Assembly: GCA_017999075.1 (NCBI GenBank)
Contig: JAGOBX010000235.1
Location: forward strand, 1-6,129
Source of the DNA: Candidatus Babelota bacterium
Lineage (GTDB): Bacteria; JAGOBX01
DNA: 6,129 bases
Direction of reading: 5' to 3'
The translations under genes and the position numbers were made by a program. Shown here piece by piece: positions 1 to 5,986 of the stretch (position 1 is the first letter of the stretch; each line of letters begins with the position of its first letter). A model generated the notes under the pieces. The model searched no databases. It worked only from the letters and a program-made list of their open reading frames with translations, and was not told where the DNA came from.

Positions 1-1
1 A

Positions 2-127
2 GAAATATTAGGAGTTTCCCGGGCTACTGTCAGAAACTGGGAAAAATTAAATTATTTATCTTCCTCCAAAAATAAAAATGGATATATATATTATTATTAT
101 ACCGACATAATTGAATTAAAAAACAAA
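2..127 (+). other. MerR-like helix-turn-helix domain at the N-terminus of the methyltransferase
   Basis: The first ~42 visible residues read as a winged helix-turn-helix: LGVSRATVRNWEKLN forms helix-turn-recognition helix, followed by a short basic NKNG segment and YYYYTDIIELK, which matches the wing and third helix of MerR-type domains. It is in frame with the methylase with no stop between them. Possible roles are site targeting or binding its own promoter; neither can be shown from this sequence. The domain's first helix lies outside the window. Confidence 0.7.
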
Positions 128-1924
128 ATTAAAGATAGTAAAATTGATAAACTGAATAAAAGAGCTAATAAAAATAATGCTAAAAACAGTTTTATTCCGA
201 TTGAATATCTTGAAAATTCTGCTGATGCAGTAATAATAAAAAAAATTATAGAATATATATCGACCCGCAAATTATCTTATAATTTTTCATTGTTTGTATT
301 AACTTTAAACTATCTGTTCAGAAAAAATATCATTATTAGTTCAGTATTGAAAAAATTAATATTGTTTGATTCTTACAATAAATATTATAAAAAAATATAT
401 ATTTATGATGAATTGAAAAATTGGTTTTTTGAAGAAAGTTTTTTTAAAATTAAATTCGCCTTATATGATGAACTAATGAATTTCAATTTACCCGACAGCG
501 GCGATATTTTAGGATTATTATACCAGTCGTTTAAAATTGAAAGCGATAAATCAAGAAAAGGTTCATATTATACGCCTTCTGAAATTGTTGAAAATATTGT
601 ATGTGAATATTGTGAAAAAAATTTTAAAGTGCTTGATCCGTGTTGCGGTACAGGACAATTTTTGATGAAATTTGCGGAAATTGTAACAAATCCGGAAAAT
701 ATTTTTGGTTTTGATGTAGATAAAACTGCTGTTAAATTAGCGCGTATAAATATTATGATAAAATATTCTGATATTGAATTTTCACCGAATATATTCTGCT
801 TGAATACTGCACTTGATATCAATCATAATTCTACTTTTTTTAATAATGAAAACATTTGTTTTGAAAATTTTGATTTGATAGCGACCAATCCGCCGTGGGG
901 AAGTGATTTATCAAAATCTGAAAAAAATATATTGAATAAATATTTTCCTGAAATACAATCAGGAGAATCTTTTTCTTACATTCTTTTAAAAAGTATTGAA
1001 TTAGCTAAAAATAACGGGATAATATCATTTGTTTTGCCGGAATCAATTTTAAATGTTAAAACTCACAGTTATATCAGAAAATTTTTACTGGAAAACACTG
1101 ATATTTTAAAAATTATATTTTTCAATAGAGTTTTCAAAAAAGTATTTTCTCGGGTTATTCGTGTTGATTTAAAAAAAACTGTATTTAAAACTGGGAATAT
1201 TTTCATAATCAACGGTAAAAATTGTCATTCAATAACTCAATCAAGATTGAAAAATAATAATGATTATATTTTTGATATTCATTTAACAGAAATCGATGAA
1301 AAAATATTGAAAAAAATTTTTTCAATAGAACATATTACTTTAAAAGATAATGCGGATTGGGCTCTCGGAATCGTGACTGGTAATAATAAACAATTAGTGT
1401 CTTCTAAAAAATTACCAGGATTTGAACGGGTTTATAAAGGTAGAGAAATTGAACCTTTTCATCTTAAAGAATGTAAGAATTTTATTAAATTTGTACCTGA
1501 AAATTTTCAGCAGTCGGCTCCGGAATATAAATATCGGGCTCCGGAAAAATTAATTTATAAGTTTATTTCTGATAAACTTGTTTTTGCATATGATGACCGG
1601 CAATGTTTAACTCTAAACAGTGCCAATATAGTAATTCCTAAAATCGATGGTTATCCTATTAAAGCTATTATGTCTTTTTTTAATCATCCAATATATCAAT
1701 TTATTTTTAGGAAAAAATTTACAAGCATTAAAGTGTTAAGAAATCATTTAGAAACATTACCGTTGCCGCTATTTAACCAAAACGTTTTAAAAAAAATAGA
1801 GAGTTATGCGGATGATATTATTTATAAAAATATTGAACCCAAAATATTATTTGATTTTATTTTTAAAATTTTCAAAATAACAGAAGATGAAAAAAAATAT
1901 ATTGTCGGAAATAATAATTTTTAA
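2..1924 (+). CDS. HTH-containing DNA N6-adenine methyltransferase, TaqI/Eco57I-like (5' partial)
   Basis: Likely transfers a methyl group from S-adenosylmethionine to adenine N6 in a specific DNA site. The frame is open from base 2, so the true start lies left of the window; TTG at 290 is only an internal codon. 640 residues are visible. Residues 1-42 resemble a MerR-type helix-turn-helix (ILGVSRATVRNWEKLNYL, then a YYYYTDI wing/helix). Next comes a basic linker, then GSYYTP (187-192, motif X-like), the SAM loop DPCCGTGQF (212-220) and catalytic NPPW (296-299, bases 887-898). This X-I-IV-recognition order marks the gamma class typified by M.TaqI. Residues ~446-550 (TGNNK, then YKGREIEPF) look like the TaqI-type target-recognition domain. 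I see no PD-(D/E)XK nuclease motif in the visible part, so an orphan or type II methyltransferase is likelier than a type IIG fusion; residues before the window could change that. The next gene converges on it, so no downstream nuclease partner is present. It is extremely AT-rich. Confidence 0.9.
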   Translation, partial: EILGVSRATVRNWEKLNYLSSSKNKNGYIYYYYTDIIELKNKIKDSKIDKLNKRANKNNAKNSFIPIEYLENSADAVIIKKIIEYISTRKLSYNFSLFVLTLNYLFRKNIIISSVLKKLILFDSYNKYYKKIYIYDELKNWFFEESFFKIKFALYDELMNFNLPDSGDILGLLYQSFKIESDKSRKGSYYTPSEIVENIVCEYCEKNFKVLDPCCGTGQFLMKFAEIVTNPENIFGFDVDKTAVKLARINIMIKYSDIEFSPNIFCLNTALDINHNSTFFNNENICFENFDLIATNPPWGSDLSKSEKNILNKYFPEIQSGESFSYILLKSIELAKNNGIISFVLPESILNVKTHSYIRKFLLENTDILKIIFFNRVFKKVFSRVIRVDLKKTVFKTGNIFIINGKNCHSITQSRLKNNNDYIFDIHLTEIDEKILKKIFSIEHITLKDNADWALGIVTGNNKQLVSSKKLPGFERVYKGREIEPFHLKECKNFIKFVPENFQQSAPEYKYRAPEKLIYKFISDKLVFAYDDRQCLTLNSANIVIPKIDGYPIKAIMSFFNHPIYQFIFRKKFTSIKVLRNHLETLPLPLFNQNVLKKIESYADDIIYKNIEPKILFDFIFKIFKITEDEKKYIVGNNNF

Positions 1925-1962
1925 TAAAACGTATTTTTTTATTTTATAATCCGGAAAATATG
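1925..1962. other. Convergent intergenic gap, no clear terminator
   Basis: This 38-nt gap separates the stop codons of two converging genes. It is nearly all A/T around a single CCGG. The only pairing I find is a weak ATTTT/AAAAT stem around it, too unstable to call a bidirectional intrinsic terminator. If termination occurs here it is not of the classical GC-stem plus U-tract kind. Confidence 0.5.
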
Positions 1963-4005
1963 TTAGTAAAACCTGTTGTTCAGCCATTTTAAAACCGTAA
2001 TTCCTGAAATCGGATATTTGAAATATGGCGGAGGATTTAAATAAGGATTGCTTGCAGGATTGGTATTATAAGAAATACTGATATTTCCGTTAGTTTGAAC
2101 GTTTTGACCGTAAATGCTTCCTGTCATCCTGATATTATCAATATATATATTTTTATCGGCAAAAATTATACCTTCAATATAAGGTCTGTTTGGTTCTGCG
2201 GAATTGGTTCCATTGAAATAAATATTATTATTTGTAAGCAGCGCAGGATATGTATCTATAGAGTTATTTATAGTGATATCATTAGTTCCCACGATTATGA
2301 TATCTCCTGTTGCGCATAAAGTTCCGTTAATTGTTGTGTTTCCTTCCTGCCGTAAAGTTACTGAAGGTTCCGGTGAAATAAATCGTCTTACAAAAAGATT
2401 ATCCATCCAACCTATCTGCTGGGCGAATTCTACTGCTATTTCTCCTGATTCCCAGCTTTCAATGTTATTCCAGGTTGAAGAAGCGTGTAAAATATTGTCA
2501 ACCCAGAAATAATAATTACTCCAGCTATTTCCAAACCATTCGCAAATTTCTCCTGAAGCATATTTTAAAGTATGCGTTGATCCGTCTGCAGGTATATAAA
2601 AATTTCCCGGAGGGTCAACTATATCCGAATTCCTGTCGCCGTCAGTTCCTATCTGAGGTGAAGCGTAATCTCCATTTGATATGTGAGCTAATGTATTGTT
2701 ATTTCGGTTCCGCCATTTTGTTGATAATGCTGAGGTTCCATTAGTCGGAAAAACTCCTTGAATTCCGATATCGCATTGGACCAATACATTTTGTTCATTT
2801 AACCCTGTTGTTAATATTCCTGCACCGTTGTTATCTCCGGTATTGCATCTCAATCTTAGATTTACATTATCGTAAATCATAAACTCCTGACCTGCTCCGT
2901 GTAAATTAAGATGTCTTCCATTATGATAATTTCCAAGTGAATTTATTGAAAAATCATCGTAAACAATAAAAACATTATTAGGATTTGCAGGAGGGGCTCC
3001 TGCTGCAGGATTGTTATAATAAATATAATAATTTTCTCTAAATAAAGATGAAGCAATAGTATCCATAGTCCTGAACCATAATCCTGCCATATCCGGTCTG
3101 TCGATATAAACTCTGTTTAGTTCTGTATATACTCCTGTTGCTGTATTATATCTTACTACACGCAGATCATTTAAATCAGGACGCAGCATTCCTGAATTAA
3201 TTAATGAATTAGTGTCAATGCTGTAATTCACTGAATATCCTGAAGGTAAAGTAATCCACCATGTGTTATTATTGGTAATGCGCAGCTTCATTCTTCTTTT
3301 GTAACTTTTATTCCACCACCTGACTCCTCCGATTGTTACATCTCCGTTTACATACCATATTCCGGATGAAACAGAACCTTCAAGAAATTCTTTGTATCCT
3401 GAAAATGACTGCCCTGCAGCAGCTGCTTCAGTATAATATCCGAAAGTATCGTAAGTTAGTTTTGAAATATGAGTATCGCCTAGCGCTACTGAAGAAAATG
3501 TTATATTGGTGTATGTTATGATTGAAGAAGTATTCAATGTTGAATTTGAATGAATTTTTCCGTCATTAACAGAACCGGTTGAATCTATTGAAACTCCGGA
3601 ATCAGCTAAAATCAGGCAATTGAACATATCGTGATTTCCCGTCTCTGCAGTATAAGTTAATATAATAGTGTCAATATAATTTTTGTAATAACCGACAGAT
3701 ATGATTTTATTAATGGGATAAAGAGAAGAATCTATTATTACTGTGAAATATCCAATCGTTTCTCCTGAAATATCAGTAAATCCTGAATTTGTAAAACCAG
3801 TATTCCAGAGAGGGTCTTTTTTAAGTTTATTTTTTGCTAATTCAATTCCTGATTCTGCGATATAAAATGCCTGTTGTTTAATTAAAATTATATCGTTTTT
3901 TTCAATAAATTTTAATGATATATACGATACTGCTGTTCCAAAAGCAAAGAAAATAAATATTATAAATAACACATAAATTACCGCAAATCCACGGTTTTTA
4001 TTCAT
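1963..4005 (-). CDS. PilX-like type IV pilin with DUF2341/LamG-like insertion
   Basis: A 680-residue surface or pilus-tip protein candidate. The N-terminus is MNKNRGFAVIYVLF: a basic leader, a probable prepilin peptidase site after Gly6 and a hydrophobic helix to about residue 31. QQAFYIAESGIELAKNKL (44-61) follows and is the hallmark of PilX-type minor pilins. Mature position 5 is Tyr, not the Glu of major pilins, as is common in PilX/GspK-like proteins. Residues 60-226 are a beta-rich region ending in GIWYVNGDVTIGG. Residues ~228-350 resemble DUF2341 (RWWNKSYKRRMKLRI near the start; YYIYYNNPAA and VYDDFS at the end). Residues ~350-553 resemble a concanavalin/LamG jelly roll closing with DNLFVRRFISPEPS. 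Residues 555-660 return to short beta repeats (NTTINGTLCATGDIII, GIIFADKNIYI) and PPPYFKYP. The start is supported by AGGGAG 12 nt upstream. It lies 39 nt downstream of gmk, so co-transcription is likely. The cargo ligand, perhaps a glycan or surface, is not predictable. Confidence 0.85.
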   Translation of the reverse strand: MNKNRGFAVIYVLFIIFIFFAFGTAVSYISLKFIEKNDIILIKQQAFYIAESGIELAKNKLKKDPLWNTGFTNSGFTDISGETIGYFTVIIDSSLYPINKIISVGYYKNYIDTIILTYTAETGNHDMFNCLILADSGVSIDSTGSVNDGKIHSNSTLNTSSIITYTNITFSSVALGDTHISKLTYDTFGYYTEAAAAGQSFSGYKEFLEGSVSSGIWYVNGDVTIGGVRWWNKSYKRRMKLRITNNNTWWITLPSGYSVNYSIDTNSLINSGMLRPDLNDLRVVRYNTATGVYTELNRVYIDRPDMAGLWFRTMDTIASSLFRENYYIYYNNPAAGAPPANPNNVFIVYDDFSINSLGNYHNGRHLNLHGAGQEFMIYDNVNLRLRCNTGDNNGAGILTTGLNEQNVLVQCDIGIQGVFPTNGTSALSTKWRNRNNNTLAHISNGDYASPQIGTDGDRNSDIVDPPGNFYIPADGSTHTLKYASGEICEWFGNSWSNYYFWVDNILHASSTWNNIESWESGEIAVEFAQQIGWMDNLFVRRFISPEPSVTLRQEGNTTINGTLCATGDIIIVGTNDITINNSIDTYPALLTNNNIYFNGTNSAEPNRPYIEGIIFADKNIYIDNIRMTGSIYGQNVQTNGNISISYNTNPASNPYLNPPPYFKYPISGITVLKWLNNRFY
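2344..3324 (-). other. DUF2341 + concanavalin-like module inserted in the pilin
   Basis: Encodes residues ~228-554 of the pilin. Text before it (YVNGDVTIGG) and after it (GNTTINGTLCATGD) has the same short beta-repeat character and would join into one continuous repeat if the module were removed. The module itself has the order typical of secreted carbohydrate-binding or adhesin modules: DUF2341, a DDF motif, then a jelly-roll ending in (M/V)DNLFVRR-SPEPS. Hand-counted sample lines inside it (2581-2640: 28 of 60 G/C; 3061-3120: 25 of 60) are richer in G/C than some flanking lines of the same gene (3661-3720: 13 of 60). Boundaries are accurate to within about 10 residues. Confidence 0.65.
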
Positions 4006-4017
4006 TTAAAATATTAT

Positions 4018-4023
4018 CTCCCT
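4018..4023 (-). promoter_or_regulatory. Ribosome binding site of the pilin gene
   Basis: AGGGAG on the minus strand, 12 nt before ATG at 4005. The spacing is somewhat long, but it is the only purine-rich match in the 39-nt gap after gmk. It supports the ATG that gives the MNKNRG prepilin leader. Confidence 0.6.
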
Positions 4024-4044
4024 GCTGAACAAATTTGAAAAATA

Positions 4045-4614
4045 TTATTTTCTTGATCCGATAATAATATTTTTTAATTCTTCAACTGCTTGCTCAAGAT
4101 TATCATTGATAATAAGAAAATCGTATTTGTCTTTATATTCCATTTCTTTATAAGCATTTTTTAACCGGACATTTATTACTTCTTCGGAATCAGTTTGTCT
4201 GCCTTTCAATCTCCGCTCAAGTTCTTCCATTGAAGGAGGCGCTATGAAAATTAATATGCTTTCCGGAGCTCTTTCTTTTACCTGCATTCCACCCTGAACA
4301 TCTATATCCAAAATTATATCAATTCCATTATCGGTTTTTTCTCGAACTAAACTTATTGGAGTGCCGTAATAATTATTATGAACCTGAGCCCATTCAAGAA
4401 AACCGTTTTTTTCAATGGTTTTTTTAAATTCATCTACTTCAACGAATTTGTAATCAACGCCATCAACTTCTCCTTGCCTGGGTTTACGAGTTGTCATAGA
4501 TACTGAAAAAGATATTTTTTCCAAATCAGCCAGTACTTTTTTACAAATTGTAGATTTCCCCGCTCCTGACGGTGCGGAGATAACAAATAAATTTCCTTTT
4601 GTATTAGCAGTCAT
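4045..4614 (-). CDS. gmk: Guanylate kinase
   Basis: Phosphorylates GMP to GDP using ATP in the cytoplasm, an essential step of guanine nucleotide supply. The 189 residues are full length for the family. The P-loop is SAPSGAGKST (13-22). The GMP-binding segment SVSMTTRKPRQGEVDGVDY (37-55) carries the expected Ser39, Arg43, Arg46 and Tyr55. FLEWAQVHNNYYGTP (72-86) supplies Glu74 and Tyr83, and ILDIDVQGG (101-109) is the conserved strand with the aspartates. The lid region ERRLKGRQTDSEEVINVRL (132-151) contains the RLxxRxTDS-type arginines, and YDFLIIND (164-171) is typical of the C-terminus. All key residues are present. The start is fixed by AGAGGAG 7 nt upstream. It is the middle gene of a likely operon, 38 nt after the redox fusion gene and 39 nt before the pilin gene; neither neighbour is a usual gmk partner such as rpoZ or remA. 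Confidence 0.97.
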   Translation of the reverse strand: MTANTKGNLFVISAPSGAGKSTICKKVLADLEKISFSVSMTTRKPRQGEVDGVDYKFVEVDEFKKTIEKNGFLEWAQVHNNYYGTPISLVREKTDNGIDIILDIDVQGGMQVKERAPESILIFIAPPSMEELERRLKGRQTDSEEVINVRLKNAYKEMEYKDKYDFLIINDNLEQAVEELKNIIIGSRK

Positions 4615-4621
4615 ATAAAAA

Positions 4622-4628
4622 CTCCTCT
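4622..4628 (-). promoter_or_regulatory. Ribosome binding site of gmk
   Basis: AGAGGAG on the minus strand with a 7-nt spacer to ATG at 4614, close to the ideal Shine-Dalgarno sequence. No promoter-like hexamer pair is evident in the 38-nt gap, in line with read-through from the upstream gene. Confidence 0.8.
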
Positions 4629-4652
4629 AAAATATAATTATAAAAATAAAAT

Positions 4653-5819
4653 TTATTGGACAATTCTTTTTATTTCATTTATTACTTCAGAATAATCAGG
4701 TTCATTGCTTATTTCTTTTACCAATTGTATATATTCGATTTTTTTTTGGTTACTAATTATAAAAACAGATCTTGCGCATAATCTGAGTTCTGAAATAAGT
4801 AAGCCGTAGTTTAATGAAAAATTATTATCTTTGTGATCTGATAATGCAGGAAATGAAATTGATGATTCTGAACAAAATCTTTTTTGAGCAAAAGGCGTAT
4901 CGCAACTTATAGAAACAAAATTAATTTTGTCGTTGTATTCTTTTAAAATATCATTAAATTTTTTTGTTTGCAAACTGCAGACTGGAGTATCAAGAGACGG
5001 GACTGAACTTATAATTAAAGGTTTGTTTAATAATTCAATTAATTTGATTTTTTTCAGGTTATTGTCGAATACATAAAAATCAGGAGCTTGAGAAAATTTT
5101 TCTGGAATTTTTCCCACTAAATGAAAAATTGTTCCTTTTAAAGTTAATTGAGCCGATTCTTCGGTAAAAATATTATTGAAATTGGGATTTTGATTGAATT
5201 CAAATTTGTTGAACGATGAAATATCATCTGAAGAAAGCCGTTCATTTCTTTTTAATAAAACTTTCGAGTCATCGAATTTACCGATAGCTATTAACATAAC
5301 AGGTATAAATCTGTCAGGTATATTAAAAATTTTTTTTACTGAATCAGGATTGAATCCTATCATCGGATGTGTATCCCAATTATACATTTTTGCAGAATAC
5401 ATTATTGACATTGCAAATAAAGAAGCATTACGTATTGCGTAATGTTCAGGTTTATGAAGATTTGAATATAGTCCTTCAATCATTTTTAACATACCGGGAA
5501 GCTGTTCCTGTTCAATATATTTATTTTTTACTAAAAATTTATATGCAGGATTGTCAGGTTTGTAAGCTTCAGTATCTCCTAAAACAATAAATGTAGCTGA
5601 GGCATCAGTAATTTTCGGTTGATCAAATGCCGCTGATCTCAATTTTTTTTTTGATTCTGAATCATTGACAATTATTAATTTCCAAGGTTGCGTGTTGGAT
5701 GCAGAAGGAGATAATGCCGAAAAATCAATTATATTTTTTAAAACGTTATTATCAATCTCAATATCTTTTTTGAAGAAATTTACAGAACGTCTATTAAGCA
5801 TAATTTCAGAAAAATTCAT
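4653..5819 (-). CDS. Nitroreductase-thiol peroxidase (Tpx) fusion protein
   Basis: A 388-residue two-domain redox enzyme. Residues 1-~183 are an FMN nitroreductase domain: MNFSEIMLNRRSVNFF has the phosphate-binding RRS (10-12), SPSASNTQPWKLIIV (37-51) is the flavin-site motif, and PMIGFNPDSVKKIFNIP plus PVMLIAIGKF (to ~182) complete the fold. After a polar linker, residues ~221-388 are a complete atypical 2-Cys peroxiredoxin of the Tpx type. It has LTLKGTIFHLVG, APDFYVFD, peroxidatic Cys281 in PSLDTPVC with Thr278, resolving Cys316 in PFAQKRFC, Arg350 and EISNEPDY. Tpx reduces H2O2 and alkyl hydroperoxides. The flavin domain may feed electrons from NAD(P)H, but that is inference. Extra cysteines at 306 and 348 sit where Tpx proteins usually have other residues. 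I chose ATG 5819 over TTG 5840 because GGGAGG lies between them, 11 nt before this ATG, and MNFSEI matches normal nitroreductase starts. It is the first gene of the likely operon with gmk and the pilin. Confidence 0.92.
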   Translation of the reverse strand: MNFSEIMLNRRSVNFFKKDIEIDNNVLKNIIDFSALSPSASNTQPWKLIIVNDSESKKKLRSAAFDQPKITDASATFIVLGDTEAYKPDNPAYKFLVKNKYIEQEQLPGMLKMIEGLYSNLHKPEHYAIRNASLFAMSIMYSAKMYNWDTHPMIGFNPDSVKKIFNIPDRFIPVMLIAIGKFDDSKVLLKRNERLSSDDISSFNKFEFNQNPNFNNIFTEESAQLTLKGTIFHLVGKIPEKFSQAPDFYVFDNNLKKIKLIELLNKPLIISSVPSLDTPVCSLQTKKFNDILKEYNDKINFVSISCDTPFAQKRFCSESSISFPALSDHKDNNFSLNYGLLISELRLCARSVFIISNQKKIEYIQLVKEISNEPDYSEVINEIKRIVQ

Positions 5820-5830
5820 ATAATATGCAG

Positions 5831-5836
5831 CCTCCC
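5831..5836 (-). promoter_or_regulatory. Ribosome binding site deciding the start of the nitroreductase-Tpx gene
   Basis: GGGAGG on the minus strand, 11 nt before ATG at 5819. The alternative upstream TTG at 5840 directly abuts this element and has no purine-rich sequence of its own, so the shorter 388-residue product is preferred. Confidence 0.7.
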
Positions 5837-5880
5837 TCAAGCAGAAAAATTTTGAAAAATATGTAATTCAGAAATATTGT

Positions 5881-5893
5881 ATTATATATTATA
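5881..5893 (-). promoter_or_regulatory. Candidate -10 region(s) of the nitroreductase-Tpx/gmk/pilin operon
   Basis: Two TATAAT hexamers occur on the minus strand, at 5893-5888 and 5886-5881, about 60-70 nt upstream of the chosen ATG. The nearest -35-like hexamer, TTGCAA at 5913-5908, is 14 or 21 nt away, so neither pairing has ideal spacing. In DNA this AT-rich such hexamers arise easily by chance. Confidence 0.3.
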
Positions 5894-5907
5894 ATAAAAA
5901 TTAAAAA

Positions 5908-5936
5908 TTGCAAGTTTTTGAAAAAATATATATAAT
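5908..5936 (+). promoter_or_regulatory. Predicted sigma-70-type promoter of cobQ
   Basis: TTGCAA (5908-5913) and a perfect TATAAT (5931-5936) are separated by exactly 17 nt, giving a likely transcription start near 5943 and a leader of roughly 45 nt. Further TATAAT copies at 5936-5941 and 5946-5951 lack a well-spaced -35. I see no cobalamin riboswitch B12-box or space for one in the leader. Confidence 0.55.
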
Positions 5937-5986
5937 ATAATATCATATAATCAGAGCAAATTAAAAAAAATATTCTGGAAAAAATT

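Noticed and set aside
290-292. TTG at 290 as the start of the methyltransferase
   Set aside because: The same frame is open without stops back to base 2 and encodes a recognisable helix-turn-helix and linker. There is no ribosome binding site before 290.
568-822. Minus-strand 84-codon frame inside the methyltransferase gene
   Set aside because: It is antisense to the conserved DPCCGTG region and has no recognisable motif; a shadow frame.
1925-1962. Bidirectional intrinsic terminator between the converging genes
   Set aside because: The only stem is a few A-T pairs around CCGG with no GC-rich helix and no proper U tract on either strand.
2095-2744. Several plus-strand frames of 74-89 codons opposite the pilin gene
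   Set aside because: They are antisense shadows of the pilin frame, mutually overlapping, with compositions that do not look like proteins.
3410-3430. CTGCAGCAGCTGC repeat-like palindrome in the pilin gene
   Set aside because: It is explained by a run of four alanine codons in the pilin (residues 194-197) and has no sign of a wider repeat.
4653-5819. Nitroreductase domain as BluB (5,6-dimethylbenzimidazole synthase), because cobQ is adjacent
   Set aside because: The motifs NRRSVNFF and SPSASNTQPW fit ordinary nitroreductases rather than the RRD and APSVG-type signatures I associate with BluB. The gene diverges from cobQ and is fused to Tpx, which points to redox defence.
5937-5986. Cobalamin riboswitch ahead of cobQ
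   Set aside because: The leader after the predicted promoter is under 50 nt and almost pure A/T, with no B12-box-like sequence; a cobalamin riboswitch needs well over 100 structured bases.
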